From: Altererythrobacter sp. TH136
Lineage (GTDB): Bacteria > Pseudomonadota > Alphaproteobacteria > Sphingomonadales > Sphingomonadaceae
Reading direction: 5' to 3'
NCBI RefSeq assembly: GCF_007065885.1
Contig: NZ_CP041409.1
Location: forward strand, 868,001 to 932,000
DNA length: 64,000 bases
A program made the translations under genes and the position numbers. Of this stretch, positions 26,360 through 35,518 are shown piece after piece (position 1 is the stretch's first letter; every line of letters begins with the position of its first letter). The notes beneath the pieces were generated by a model. The model had not been told where the DNA came from and did not search any database. It saw only the letters and a list, made by a program, of their open reading frames with translations.

Positions 26360-28837
26360 ATGACCAGCTTGAATCGCGCCGCGCGCATGAGCCTTTCGGT
26401 CGGCGCAGCCACCATCGCATTGCTGTCGGGTATGAGCGCTCAGGCGCAAGAGGCGGCGGAGCAAGAGACGTCCAGCGCAATTCAGGCCGAGCCTCTTCCT
26501 GGCGAAATCATCGTCACGGCCCAGCGCCGCGAGGAATCGATAAACCGGGTGGGCATTTCCATTCAGGCCCTCACTGCCGACACGCTCGCAGAATTGCGCG
26601 TCAATTCGGTGAGGGACCTGGCTGCGGTCGTGCCCAGCTTCACCGTCGCGCAAAGTTACCAGGGCGTGCCGACGTACACTTTGCGCGGCATCGGTTTCAA
26701 CACGATCAACCTGTCGGCCACTTCGACCGTGGGCACCTACACCGACGAGGTCGCCTACGCTTATCCGATCATGAACACCGGCCCGCTGATCGATATCGAG
26801 CGGGTCGAAGTGCTCAAGGGCCCTCAGGGGACGCTCTACGGTCGCAACACGACCGCTGGCCTCATCAACTTCGTCACCGGCAAACCGAGTGAGACGACTT
26901 CGGGCGCGATGACCGTCGACGTCGGCAATTACCAGACGACCAATGTGGGCGGCTACGTCACCGGCCCGATTGCCAGCGGAGTGCAGGCGCGCATCGGTTA
27001 CCGCGTCGATCTGAGCGACAAGGGATGGCAGGTCAGCAACAGCCGCGGTGAGCGGCAGGGCGAAGTCCGGCGGTACGGGCTACGCGGATCGCTGGCGTTT
27101 CAGCCGGGGCCCCTCGAAGTTGACCTGTCGGCTACCTACTGGGTGAACAAGTCCGACACCGTCGTCGGTCAAGCGATCGGCTTCACTCCGGGCACCACGC
27201 CGGGCGGCGGCGGCCTGGCAAGCTTCTTCAACGCGCCGGGTGCCGCCGCCTACATCGCCGCCAACTTCCCGACCGACGGCAATCAGGCCGACTGGGCGCC
27301 GTACTCTCGTCGCGCGCCGGACATCGGCCGCGGCGCCGGCATTCCCGGCCCACTGCAGGAAGACAATTGGTTCCTCGGCCTCAAGGGCAGGGTCCAGTGG
27401 AACCTTTCCGATTCCGCGCGCATGGTGTCGCTGACGGGTTACAACGAGTTCGTGCGTGACGCCGTGTTCGATTGGTCGGGCATTCCGAATGAAGTGCTGG
27501 TCCAGCATGCCGAGGGTCGTATCCGCAGCTTCGCACAGGAACTGCGGGTGGAAGGCGACGGACCGGGCTACAACTGGCTCGTAGGAGGCTACTTCGCCCG
27601 CGACAAGATCAGCGATACCAACCGCACGCTGCTGGGCGAGAACGCCAACGTCGGCCTGCTACGCGCGCTGACTTTCCAGCTGCTTGGGTCGCCGCTCAAC
27701 ACCTTCGGCTATACTGCGGCAGACGCGGCGACGACGTTCCGCACCTACCGCGACGAGGGCAACTTCAACAACAAGACATGGAGCGTGTTCGGCAGCGGCG
27801 ATTATGCGTTTTCCGACCTGCTCAAACTGACCCTTGGCGCGCGCTACACCAAGGACCGGCAGGAATTCACCGGCTGCTCGCGCGATTTCAAAGGCAGCAT
27901 GCTGCCGAACGTCAACCTCGCCAACCGTGCCCTGTATCTGCAGATCTACGGCAAGTTCGCGCCGCCGATCGGGCTCAACGACTGCAACACCTTCGATCCC
28001 GTCAGCGGGACATTCGGCCCGGTGAGCGCGGTGCTGCCGGAAGACAACTTCTCGTGGCGTGCCGCGCTGGACATCACGCCCAGCCCGACGACGCTGTTCT
28101 ATGCATCGGTCTCGCGCGGGTACAAGTCGGGTACTTCTCCGGTGAACGCCGCCAGCACCGCGCGCCAGAACCTGCCTGTGAAGCAGGAGCAGCTCACCGC
28201 CTATGAGGTGGGCGCCAAGCTCGGCCTGCTCGACCGGCGCGCCCAGTTGAACGTCGCGGCGTTCTACTACGACTACAAAGATAAGCAGATCAGCGCCTAC
28301 TTCGCCGATCCGATCTACACCGCGCTGGCGCGGCTCGATAACGTACCCAAGTCGAAGGCTTACGGCATCGAGGGCGAACTGACCGTCCGCCCGACGTCCA
28401 CCATCACCTTGATTGGCAATGCCCTGTGGCTGAAGACCCGGGTCGATGGCTACGTGGGCATCAACGCTGCCGGCCAGCCGCAGGACTTCGATGGCGCAGG
28501 TTTCATCTACAGCCCGGAATGGACCGTCTCGGGCACCGCGCTGCTCGATCAGCCGATCGGCAACGGCCTCAACCTGACCGCGAACACGAACGTCCGCTAT
28601 CAGTCCCGGCAGACAACCATCTTTGAGGTCAATCCGCTGTACGATATCGATCCGTATACGGTCGTTAACGCCGGGCTCGGCATCAAGGCCGAAGACGACA
28701 GCTGGTCGCTCGGTATCTGGGGTCGCAACCTGTTCGATAAGTACTACTGGAACGCGGTGGCGAGTAACTCCAACATCGTCGTCCGCTTCCCCGGCCAGGT
28801 CCGCACCTACGGCGCCACGGCCTCGTTCCGGTTTTGA
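26360..28837 (+). CDS. TonB-dependent outer-membrane receptor
   Basis: The protein has 825 residues from ATG 26360, with GAGAGGAA upstream. It has a signal peptide (cleavage near SAQAQ), a TonB-box-like PGEIIVTAQRREESINRVG, a plug domain with VEVLKGPQGTLYGRNTTAG, and a 22-strand barrel ending YGATASFRF with a terminal Phe. This is the large sphingomonad receptor type used for uptake of hydrophobic substrates, sugars or aromatics. Its place between an oxygenase and an acyl-CoA synthetase points to import of the substrate those enzymes degrade. Confidence 0.92.
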   Translation: MTSLNRAARMSLSVGAATIALLSGMSAQAQEAAEQETSSAIQAEPLPGEIIVTAQRREESINRVGISIQALTADTLAELRVNSVRDLAAVVPSFTVAQSYQGVPTYTLRGIGFNTINLSATSTVGTYTDEVAYAYPIMNTGPLIDIERVEVLKGPQGTLYGRNTTAGLINFVTGKPSETTSGAMTVDVGNYQTTNVGGYVTGPIASGVQARIGYRVDLSDKGWQVSNSRGERQGEVRRYGLRGSLAFQPGPLEVDLSATYWVNKSDTVVGQAIGFTPGTTPGGGGLASFFNAPGAAAYIAANFPTDGNQADWAPYSRRAPDIGRGAGIPGPLQEDNWFLGLKGRVQWNLSDSARMVSLTGYNEFVRDAVFDWSGIPNEVLVQHAEGRIRSFAQELRVEGDGPGYNWLVGGYFARDKISDTNRTLLGENANVGLLRALTFQLLGSPLNTFGYTAADAATTFRTYRDEGNFNNKTWSVFGSGDYAFSDLLKLTLGARYTKDRQEFTGCSRDFKGSMLPNVNLANRALYLQIYGKFAPPIGLNDCNTFDPVSGTFGPVSAVLPEDNFSWRAALDITPSPTTLFYASVSRGYKSGTSPVNAASTARQNLPVKQEQLTAYEVGAKLGLLDRRAQLNVAAFYYDYKDKQISAYFADPIYTALARLDNVPKSKAYGIEGELTVRPTSTITLIGNALWLKTRVDGYVGINAAGQPQDFDGAGFIYSPEWTVSGTALLDQPIGNGLNLTANTNVRYQSRQTTIFEVNPLYDIDPYTVVNAGLGIKAEDDSWSLGIWGRNLFDKYYWNAVASNSNIVVRFPGQVRTYGATASFRF

Positions 28838-28846
28838 GGAAAACCG

Positions 28847-30403
28847 ATGATCGACGTCCATAGCCTGCCGAAGACGTTCGACGGGGCGCTCCACCATCAT
28901 GCGGTGGAGCGCCCCGAGGCCGTCGCCTTGCGGTTCGAAGACCGGACAACGTCGTGGAGGGAATTCGACGAGACCGCGAACCGGATCGCCAATGGGCTGA
29001 TCGGACTGGGCCTCACCAAGGGGGGCCGTGTTGCCTACCTGGGCAAGAACAGCGACCGGGCGATCATGTTGACGCTCGGCGCAGCGCGCGCCGCGGTGGT
29101 CTTCATCCCGATCATCTGGCGCCTGGCTCCGGCCGAGATCGAATACATCCTCGAGGATAGCGAAGCCAAGGTGCTGTTCGTCGAACCCAGCTTCGCTGCG
29201 GTCGGCGAGACGGCGGCAGCACAGGGCATGACGGTGATCGACATGGCGGACGGGTTCGAAGCCTTGGTGGATGCCGGGGCGCCCACCCCGCCGCCGTCCT
29301 CCGTCGACGAGCACGATATCATTCTGCAGCTCTACACTTCGGGCACGACCGGCAAGCCCAAGGGGGTGATGCTGAGCCACGCCAATGGCATTCGTCAGCG
29401 CGCCAACCAGATCGCCGCGGGGGTGACCTGGTTATTGAACGACCCGGGCGACGCGACCGTGGTCGCCATGCCCTATGGGCACATCGGCGGCGTCGGATTC
29501 GCGTTGCTGGCCACGAACGGCGGGCAGGAAATGATCGTCCACGCGGAATTCGATCCGGGGGCGGTCATCGAGGCGGTCGAGCGCTACAGCGTGAAACGCA
29601 TCTTCCTGGTACCGGCCGCAATCGGCATCCTGCTGCAACATCCACGCGCTGCGACTGCGGACTTCAGCTCAATCGAAACGCTCTCATACGGCGCCAGCCC
29701 GATACCGTTGCCGCTGCTGCAACAGGCCGTCGACCGCCTGGGCTGCGGTTTCGTGCAGGCCTACGGCATGACGGAGACCTGGGGCACGGTGGTCGCCTTG
29801 CCCCCGGAGGATCACTTGCCCGGGCGCGAACAGAAGATGATTTCAGCAGGCAAGGCTCTGCCGGGCGTCGGCATCCGCATCATCGACGAGGATGGCAATA
29901 CCTTGCCGGTCGGGACCATCGGCGAGATCGCCGTCAGCAGCCCGAACAACATGGCCGGATACTGGAAGAAACCCGAGGAGTCGGCGAAGACGATGTTCGC
30001 GGAAGGCTGGATCCGGACCGGCGATGCCGGAGTCCTCGATGAAGAGGGATATCTGTTCATCCAGGACCGGATCAAGGACATGATCATAACCGGTGCGGAG
30101 AACGTCTATCCCGCCGAAGTGGAAAGCGCGATCCACGGCCACCCAGCGGTGCTCGAGGCAGCGGTGATCGGCGTCCCGGACCCCAGGTGGGGCGAAGCGG
30201 TCAAGGCGATGGTCGTGCTCAAGCCCGGCGCCGAGGCGACCGCCGAGGCGATCATCGCCCACGCTCGAACCCGGATCGCCGGGTTCAAGTGCCCCAAGTC
30301 GGTAGAATTCATCGACGCCCTGCCGCGCAACCCTTCAGGGAAGATTCTGCGTCGCGAATTGCGCGAGCCGTTCTGGGCCGGGCACGACCGACGGGTGAAC
30401 TGA
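28847..30403 (+). CDS. AMP-forming fatty acyl-CoA synthetase
   Basis: The protein has 518 residues, starting at ATG 28847, ten bases after the receptor stop, with GAGGAAAA as ribosome site. The AMP-binding signature is LQLYTSGTTGKPKGVMLSH, the YGMTETWGTVV motif and GWIRTGDAGVLDEEGYLFI follow, and the catalytic lysine is in PRNPSGKILRRELRE. It activates a carboxylic acid to its CoA ester. It probably forms a transcript with the receptor and the following dehydrogenase. Substrate cannot be read directly; long-chain or cyclic acids fit the context. Confidence 0.9.
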   Translation: MIDVHSLPKTFDGALHHHAVERPEAVALRFEDRTTSWREFDETANRIANGLIGLGLTKGGRVAYLGKNSDRAIMLTLGAARAAVVFIPIIWRLAPAEIEYILEDSEAKVLFVEPSFAAVGETAAAQGMTVIDMADGFEALVDAGAPTPPPSSVDEHDIILQLYTSGTTGKPKGVMLSHANGIRQRANQIAAGVTWLLNDPGDATVVAMPYGHIGGVGFALLATNGGQEMIVHAEFDPGAVIEAVERYSVKRIFLVPAAIGILLQHPRAATADFSSIETLSYGASPIPLPLLQQAVDRLGCGFVQAYGMTETWGTVVALPPEDHLPGREQKMISAGKALPGVGIRIIDEDGNTLPVGTIGEIAVSSPNNMAGYWKKPEESAKTMFAEGWIRTGDAGVLDEEGYLFIQDRIKDMIITGAENVYPAEVESAIHGHPAVLEAAVIGVPDPRWGEAVKAMVVLKPGAEATAEAIIAHARTRIAGFKCPKSVEFIDALPRNPSGKILRRELREPFWAGHDRRVN

Positions 30404-30404
30404 G

Positions 30405-31175
30405 GTGACTTTCGCGCATAGCGACGAACAGCGGATGCTCGCAGAAACACTCGATGGGGCGCTTTCCGGCGGCGATCCGGCTACTTGGAACGATGCGGTT
30501 CAGGGGCCGGGCCTCGACGCCCTCGGGATTCCTGAGGCCAGCGGCGGAATAGGGACCGACTTGCGCGACGCAGCGGTCGTTGCTGCCGCGTTCGGCCGCG
30601 CCAATGCCGGTCTGCCTTGGGCAGAGCACTGGACCGCGACGAAGCTCGGGGCGCCTGACCTCGATGGTCCAAGGGCAGCGTGCGAGGCCGAGGCGCTGCG
30701 TTTCGCCAACGACGAGACGCAACGTGCGGAGGCGCGCGACGACATTGCGCTCCTCCATGCTGCCGAGATGGTTGGCCTGTGCCGAACCATGCTTGGCGAT
30801 ACCGCTGCTTACCTGAAACAACGACATCAGTTCGGCGTGCCGATCGCCAGCTTTCAGGTCCTTCGCCACCGGGTCGCCGACATGGCCATGGCGCTGGAGC
30901 ACGCCGAAGCGCTGGTCGACCTCGCAATCGATGCCGCTCCATCCAGTCGCCCGCTTCTGATCAGCGCGGCGCGCGTCGTCGCGGACGAGTCTGGCCGCAT
31001 CGTCGGTGAAGGGGCGGTGCAGTTGCACGGTGCCATGGGGTTGACCGCAGAACTGAGGCTGGGCGGCTATTTCCGCCGTTTGCGTATGTTGATGCAGGAC
31101 GACGGCACAGCTGCCGCACACGTGCGCCGCTATGCGGCCTTGTCCAGCACCCCGCGCGCGATCAGATCCCGCTGA
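30405..31175 (+). CDS. Short acyl-CoA dehydrogenase-like protein
   Basis: The protein has 256 residues and starts at a GTG two bases after the synthetase stop. It has a shortened N-terminal and middle region and a good C-terminal helical domain (RHQFGVPIASFQVLRHRVADM, EGAVQLHGAMGLTAELRLG). Full-length dehydrogenases have about 380 residues, so part of the flavin-binding middle domain is missing. Such small members form heteromers with a full-length partner in steroid degradation. Its 3' end overlaps the convergent full-length dehydrogenase by 46 bases. Confidence 0.8.
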   Translation: MTFAHSDEQRMLAETLDGALSGGDPATWNDAVQGPGLDALGIPEASGGIGTDLRDAAVVAAAFGRANAGLPWAEHWTATKLGAPDLDGPRAACEAEALRFANDETQRAEARDDIALLHAAEMVGLCRTMLGDTAAYLKQRHQFGVPIASFQVLRHRVADMAMALEHAEALVDLAIDAAPSSRPLLISAARVVADESGRIVGEGAVQLHGAMGLTAELRLGGYFRRLRMLMQDDGTAAAHVRRYAALSSTPRAIRSR

Positions 31176-32278
31176 ATTTCGTTCGATCCCGCGTAGATCG
31201 AACTCGCCCGGTTGTTGAGATAACGCGGCATGGCGACCGCGATCGCATCCGGCGCCGCCTCCAACGGCCCCTTCCACCCGGCGGCGATGTCCAGCGCAAT
31301 GGCGTCGATCCGTTGGGACGCCTCGGTCCCCATCACCTTCATCATCGACGGCCGAACCGAAACAGCGGGTCCGCGCCCCGACAGCGCCGCAAGCTCCATC
31401 GCCCGAAGTCCTTCGACCGCAATTTCCTCGCGAGCCAGTCGCTCGCGGTTCGCCTCGTGCCCCAGCCAGCCGGTCGCTTCGGCTGCTTCGTGAACTGCGG
31501 CGAGGTGCGATTTGAGCCCGGGCGCATAGCGGCCGCCACGCTCGAACGTGAGCAGGTGCTTGGCCACCGTCCAGCCGTCGTTCTCCTCGCCGAGCCGGCC
31601 CGACACAGGCACCCGCACATCGTCGAAGAAGACCTGGTTGAATTCGTGATCGCCGGCCAGCGTCTGGATCGGCGCCACCGTGATGCCGGGGGTGCTCATT
31701 TCCAGTAGCAGAAAGGTGATGCCGCTCTGCGGCCGACCTTCGGTGCCGGTGCGAACGAGGCAGAACATCCGCGTCGCGAAATGCGCGTGCGTGGTCCAGA
31801 TCTTGGAGCCGTTGAGCACGTAGTGATCGCCCTCGCGGATCGCGCGGAGCTTCAACGAGGCGAGGTCAGAGCCGGCCCCCGGTTCAGAATAACCCTGGCA
31901 CCAGTAATCTTCGCCCGAAAGGATGCGCGGCAGCAGTTGCGCCTTCTGCTCCGGCGTACCGTAATGCATGATCACCGGGGCAACCATTTTCAGGCCCATC
32001 GGCGCGAGCGATGGCGCGTAGGCACGCGCGGCCTCTTCGGCGAAGATGTAGCGCTGGATGTCGTCCCATCCGGTGCCGCCGTACTCAACCGGCCAATCGG
32101 GCGTCGCCCACCCCCGGGCGTGGAGTAATTGCTGCCACGCAAGCGAAACGGACGGGTGCTGGAACACCGATGTCGCCCGCCTCGCGGCGCGGCGCAGTTC
32201 GGGCGTAAGCGCGGTGTCTAGGAAGGCGCGAACTTCGGAGCGGAAGGCCAGCGCATCGGGCGTTTCTAGCAATGTCAT
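31130..32278 (-). CDS. Acyl-CoA dehydrogenase
   Basis: The protein has 382 residues from the ATG at 32278. It has the full domain set: WGPLEAAPD-type C-terminus, CQGYSEPGAGSDLASLKLRA and GSKIWTTHAHFATRMFC in the middle domain, and NNRASSIYAGSNEIQRDLIA with the catalytic-region helix. The group includes FadE-type enzymes of steroid and cyclic-acid degradation. It is convergent with the short dehydrogenase gene and overlaps it by 46 bases, so both cannot lie on one transcript even if the products work together. Confidence 0.9.
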   Translation of the reverse strand: MTLLETPDALAFRSEVRAFLDTALTPELRRAARRATSVFQHPSVSLAWQQLLHARGWATPDWPVEYGGTGWDDIQRYIFAEEAARAYAPSLAPMGLKMVAPVIMHYGTPEQKAQLLPRILSGEDYWCQGYSEPGAGSDLASLKLRAIREGDHYVLNGSKIWTTHAHFATRMFCLVRTGTEGRPQSGITFLLLEMSTPGITVAPIQTLAGDHEFNQVFFDDVRVPVSGRLGEENDGWTVAKHLLTFERGGRYAPGLKSHLAAVHEAAEATGWLGHEANRERLAREEIAVEGLRAMELAALSGRGPAVSVRPSMMKVMGTEASQRIDAIALDIAAGWKGPLEAAPDAIAVAMPRYLNNRASSIYAGSNEIQRDLIARGVLDKAA

Positions 32279-32597
32279 TCTATGCAGAATGAATACCTAG
32301 CCCTACTTTACAAGCCAATTCCACGGCCTCGGGAATCCTGCTGCCTTTATCTTGGACGCGATCAGAGTCCGCTTTGGGGAGTTTAGATGACCGAGATCGG
32401 GCGCATTGCGGAACGGCAGGATTTGGGCCGTGAGGAGACGGTCTGCTTGCAGCAACTGACCCCGGCAATGCTGCCATTAGCCATCAAGCCTTTCGGAGTA
32501 TCCAGGCGACAACCCATTGTGCTTCGATACTTTTCGAATTATAGCTTGACCTCCGCCCCTGCACCCGTACTTCGACAGTCCTCGAAAGGTGGTGCCG
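32279..32597. promoter_or_regulatory. Upstream region of the ars operon with TTCGA palindromes
   Basis: No gene is present. Between about 32523 and 32588 two imperfect palindromes occur, TTCGATACTTTTCGAA and CTTCGACAGTCCTCGAAAG, both built on TTCGA/TCGAA arms. They lie just upstream of the arsR-like gene and are plausible operators for it. Confidence 0.45.
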
Positions 32598-32972
32598 ATG
32601 GGCGGTCTCGATTCTCAGCTATGGGCGGTGGATGCGCTGGGGGCGCTCGCTCATGAAACCCGGCTGGCAGTCTTCCGCGCGCTGGTGAAGGCCGGGCCGG
32701 AGGGCATGATTGCAGGCGCGATTGCCGATCATTGCAGCGTGCCGCCATCGACCATGTCGCATCATCTCGCCGCGCTGGAGCGCGCCGGGCTGGTCCAGTC
32801 AGAGCGCGAAAGCCGGTTGATCCACTACCGCGCTGACTTTCCGGGGATGCGGCGCCTGTTGACATTCCTGATGCAGGATTGCTGCCAAGGCGCGCCGGAA
32901 ATGTGCGGCGACCTGCTGGGCGATCTTGCCTGCCTTGCCGATCAACCCGCCAACGCTTCAGGCGAAAGATGA
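32598..32972 (+). CDS. arsR: ArsR family arsenic-responsive repressor
   Basis: The protein has 124 residues from ATG 32598 (a GTG at 32589 is possible; AAAGGTGG precedes both). It is a winged helix-turn-helix protein: ALAHETRLAVFRALVKAG, then HCSVPPSTMSHHLAALERAGLV as recognition region. Cysteines near the C-terminus (DCCQGAPEMC) could bind arsenite, as in ArsR types with C-terminal metalloid sites. It overlaps the arsenate reductase gene by ATGA. It would repress the operon until As(III) binds. Confidence 0.87.
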   Translation: MGGLDSQLWAVDALGALAHETRLAVFRALVKAGPEGMIAGAIADHCSVPPSTMSHHLAALERAGLVQSERESRLIHYRADFPGMRRLLTFLMQDCCQGAPEMCGDLLGDLACLADQPANASGER

Positions 32973-33475
32973 CGGACCGACCTTTTACCATCCTCGTCCT
33001 GTGCACCGGCAACAGCGCCCGCTCGATCCTGGGCGAAGCGCTGTTCAATCATCTTGGCGGCAACGGGGTTCGCGCCTTCAGCGCGGGCAGCAAGCCCAAG
33101 GGCGTGCCGCACCCCGGCGCGCTGCGGCTGCTGGCGCGGCGCGGCATCGATACCGCCGCCTTCCGCTCGAAAAGCTGGGACGCATTCACCGCGCCGGACA
33201 GCCCGCCGATCGATCTGGCCATCACTGTCTGCGGCAATGCGGCAAGTGAGGCGTGCCCCGTTTTCCTTGGCAGCCCGCTCAAGGCCCACTGGGGCCTGCC
33301 CGATCCAGCCGATGTGACCGACTGCGAGGCCGACGTTGATGCAGCGTTCGAGGAAACCTGGCGCCTGCTGGAGTTGCGGGTCCGGGCGTTCCTCGCGCTC
33401 GATCGGGCCGCCATGGACCCGCGCGAGTTGCAAGCCGGGCTGGCCGGGATCGGCGCGATGGACGGTGCCGCATGA
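32969..33475 (+). CDS. arsC: Low-molecular-weight phosphatase-type arsenate reductase
   Basis: The protein has 168 residues, starting at an ATGA overlap with arsR. The active-site P-loop is [18 protein letters not shown] (CX5R), followed by LPDPADVT, the conserved aspartate segment of the family. It reduces arsenate to arsenite with thioredoxin or glutaredoxin in characterised members. It overlaps the ACR3 remnant by ATGA, so the three were one operon. With the exporter destroyed, its arsenite product would have no outlet from this locus. Confidence 0.85.
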   Translation: MTDRPFTILVLCTGNSARSILGEALFNHLGGNGVRAFSAGSKPKGVPHPGALRLLARRGIDTAAFRSKSWDAFTAPDSPPIDLAITVCGNAASEACPVFLGSPLKAHWGLPDPADVTDCEADVDAAFEETWRLLELRVRAFLALDRAAMDPRELQAGLAGIGAMDGAA

Positions 33476-33643
33476 GCGCCGCCGCATCCCCGCTTGGCCT
33501 GTTCGAACGCTACCTGTCGGTCTGGGTCTTTCTCGCCATTCTGGCCGGTCTGGCGCTGGGTCTTGTCGCGCCCGATGCCATCAGCGCCATGGCGGGCTTT
33601 GAATATGCCTCGGTCAATCTGGTGGTGGCCGTGCTGATCTGGG
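33472..33643 (+). pseudogene. ACR3-type arsenite exporter, truncated after the first segments
   Basis: The ATG overlaps the arsC stop (ATGA). About 57 residues match the start of an ACR3 permease: [20 protein letters not shown] and [13 protein letters not shown], the first two membrane segments. The normal continuation is lost, and from about 33643 the DNA is an IS5-family transposase fragment in opposite orientation. ACR3 proteins usually have about 350 residues and ten segments, so this remnant cannot export arsenite. Confidence 0.8.
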
Positions 33644-33762
33644 CCGCCCTTGGTCCGTCCAACCAGGGGCCCAAGATACCTTTTTACCCCAAGGCTGGAA
33701 GGCGTGCGGCCGGCCATGAGATAAGTTGCGTCGATCATGTCGGTCCGCGGCTCGGCTTTTTG
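33643..33762 (-). pseudogene. IS5-family transposase fragment
   Basis: On the minus strand about 40 codons read [20 protein letters not shown] and then LVGRTKGG, matching the DDE-domain start of IS5-family transposases (MIDATYLKAHRTA...GRTKGG). The fragment ends abruptly inside the ACR3 gene and has no intact ends. The middle aspartate of the DDE triad is the D of MIDAT. Confidence 0.7.
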
Positions 33763-33934
33763 GTCTAAAGGGCCCCATAGCAGCCTGCCGCCGACCGCCG
33801 GCACCGGAGATGGCTCCATCGCCATCTCCGGCCTCCGGTTCCGCTTCACTCCACCTCCGTCCGGATATGACGGCGAGCTTATTGTACCAACAAACCGCTC
33901 GGTCCGCTCGGTGGGGGCAGATCAGATCCGCACG

Positions 33935-35110
33935 TCAGCCGTGCGGGCGCATAACCACCTTGATGACGCCTTCTTCCTTGTCCCGAAACTTGGCGTACAT
34001 TTCCGGCGCGTCCTCGAGGCTTGCCGGGTGGGTAATCACGAAACTGGGATCGATTGCACCGGCTACGATCTTCTCCAGCAACGGCTTGGTGTAGCGCTGA
34101 ACGTGGGTCTGACCGAGTTTGATCGTCAGTCCCTTGTTCATTGCCGCCCCGAGTGGCAGCTTGTCGGCCACGCCGACGTATACGCCAGGGACGGACACCG
34201 TGCCTCCCTTGCGACAATTCATGATGGCTTGGCGCAGCACATGCACCCGATCAGTGGCGAGCATCATGCTCGCCTTGACCTTGTCCATCACCGCATCGGC
34301 CGCGCCGTGAGCTGCGGCCTCGCAGCCGACCGCATCGATGCAGCTGTCCGGACCACGTCCCTTGGTCCGCGCCTGCAATTCGTCATAGACATCGGTCTCG
34401 GTGAAGTTGATCGTCTCGGCGCCGCCCGCCTCGGCCATGGCGAGCCGCTCGGGCACCTCGTCGATCGCGATCACCCGGCCCGCGCCCATCATCAGGGCCG
34501 ATCGGATGGCGAACTGGCCGACCGGGCCGCAACCCCAGATCGCGACGGTGTCGCCGGGCTCGATCTGTGCGTTCTCGGCGGCCATGTAGCCTGTCGGAAA
34601 GATGTCGGATAGAAACAGCGCCTGCTCATCCGTAATGTTGTCGGGGATTTTGATCGGACCGACGTCGGCCATCGGCACGCGCAGATATTCCGCCTGACCG
34701 CCGCAGTAGCCGCCCATCATGTGGCTAAAGCCGAACAACCCTGCGGGCGAATGGCCCATGGCCTTTGCTGCCATCTCGGCGTTCGGATTTGTCCGGTCGC
34801 AAGCGGCAAACAGGCCTTTCTTACAGAACCAGCAATCGCCGCAACTGATCGTGAAGGGTACGACGACACGATCGCCGATCTTCAGGTTCGTCACTTCGGA
34901 ACCGAGAGCGACGACTTCCCCCATATTCTCGTGGCCGAGGATATCACCTGCCTCCATCGTAGGCTGGTAGCCATCGAGCAGGTGAAGGTCGGACCCGCAA
35001 ATGGCGCATGCCGTGACCTTGATGATGGCATCACGGGGGTGCTTGATCTCGGGATCCGCGACGGTGTCGACGCGAACGTCACCCTTACCGTGCCAACACA
35101 GTGCGCGCAT
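33935..35110 (-). CDS. Zinc-dependent alcohol dehydrogenase (formaldehyde dehydrogenase-like)
   Basis: The protein has 391 residues from ATG 35110, with GGAGAG upstream; the open frame above this is IS5 remnant. It is a medium-chain dehydrogenase: [15 protein letters not shown] and [14 protein letters not shown] (catalytic zinc), [15 protein letters not shown] (structural zinc cysteines), and [18 protein letters not shown] (NAD-binding). This type includes formaldehyde dismutase-like and glutathione-independent enzymes. It is intact although IS5-family debris lies on both sides, so it was probably carried in with the insertion sequences. Confidence 0.9.
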   Translation of the reverse strand: MRALCWHGKGDVRVDTVADPEIKHPRDAIIKVTACAICGSDLHLLDGYQPTMEAGDILGHENMGEVVALGSEVTNLKIGDRVVVPFTISCGDCWFCKKGLFAACDRTNPNAEMAAKAMGHSPAGLFGFSHMMGGYCGGQAEYLRVPMADVGPIKIPDNITDEQALFLSDIFPTGYMAAENAQIEPGDTVAIWGCGPVGQFAIRSALMMGAGRVIAIDEVPERLAMAEAGGAETINFTETDVYDELQARTKGRGPDSCIDAVGCEAAAHGAADAVMDKVKASMMLATDRVHVLRQAIMNCRKGGTVSVPGVYVGVADKLPLGAAMNKGLTIKLGQTHVQRYTKPLLEKIVAGAIDPSFVITHPASLEDAPEMYAKFRDKEEGVIKVVMRPHG

Positions 35111-35186
35111 AATTCTCTCCATTTCAGAAAACCGGTCCACCCGGCGGACCAGTCTGAAGACCTTAACGCGCTTGCGCGTGATCGGG

Positions 35187-35518
35187 TCCCCCCTTTTTGC
35201 GCCGCCGGAGCACCGGTGCGCTTTCACATAGCTGCTGTCGATCTGGCCGGTCTCGGCCATCCACCCTTCCTCGGTCAAGGCCGCCAGGATACAGTTCACG
35301 CCGCGTCGGCTCCAGCGGTTCCAGCGATTGTAGATGGTCGTCGAGGGATCATACTCGCTCGGGCAGTCGGCTCAGCGACCGCCGCAGTTCAGCATGTGCA
35401 CGATACCCGATATCACCCGCCGATCATCGACCCGCCGGGTCCCCGGCTGGTTCTTCGGCAAGTGCGGCTCGATCGCCGCCCACGCCGCATCCGACAGCCA
35501 GAACAACGATCCCGCCAT
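35187..35518 (-). pseudogene. IS5-family transposase ORFA remnant with an in-frame TGA
   Basis: From ATG 35518 the minus strand reads MAGSLFWLSDAAWAAIEPHL, then a TGA at 35372-35374 where the family has Trp, then [20 protein letters not shown] and [12 protein letters not shown]. It stops at an AAAAAGGGGGG tract, the place of the usual ORFA-ORFB frameshift, and no ORFB follows. The copy is dead. Confidence 0.8.

Noticed and set aside
33049-33849. A 266-codon minus-strand open frame across arsC and ACR3
   Set aside because: Only its first part (33643-33762) resembles a transposase; the rest is antisense to intact arsC, so it is a chance fusion of a fragment with a shadow frame.
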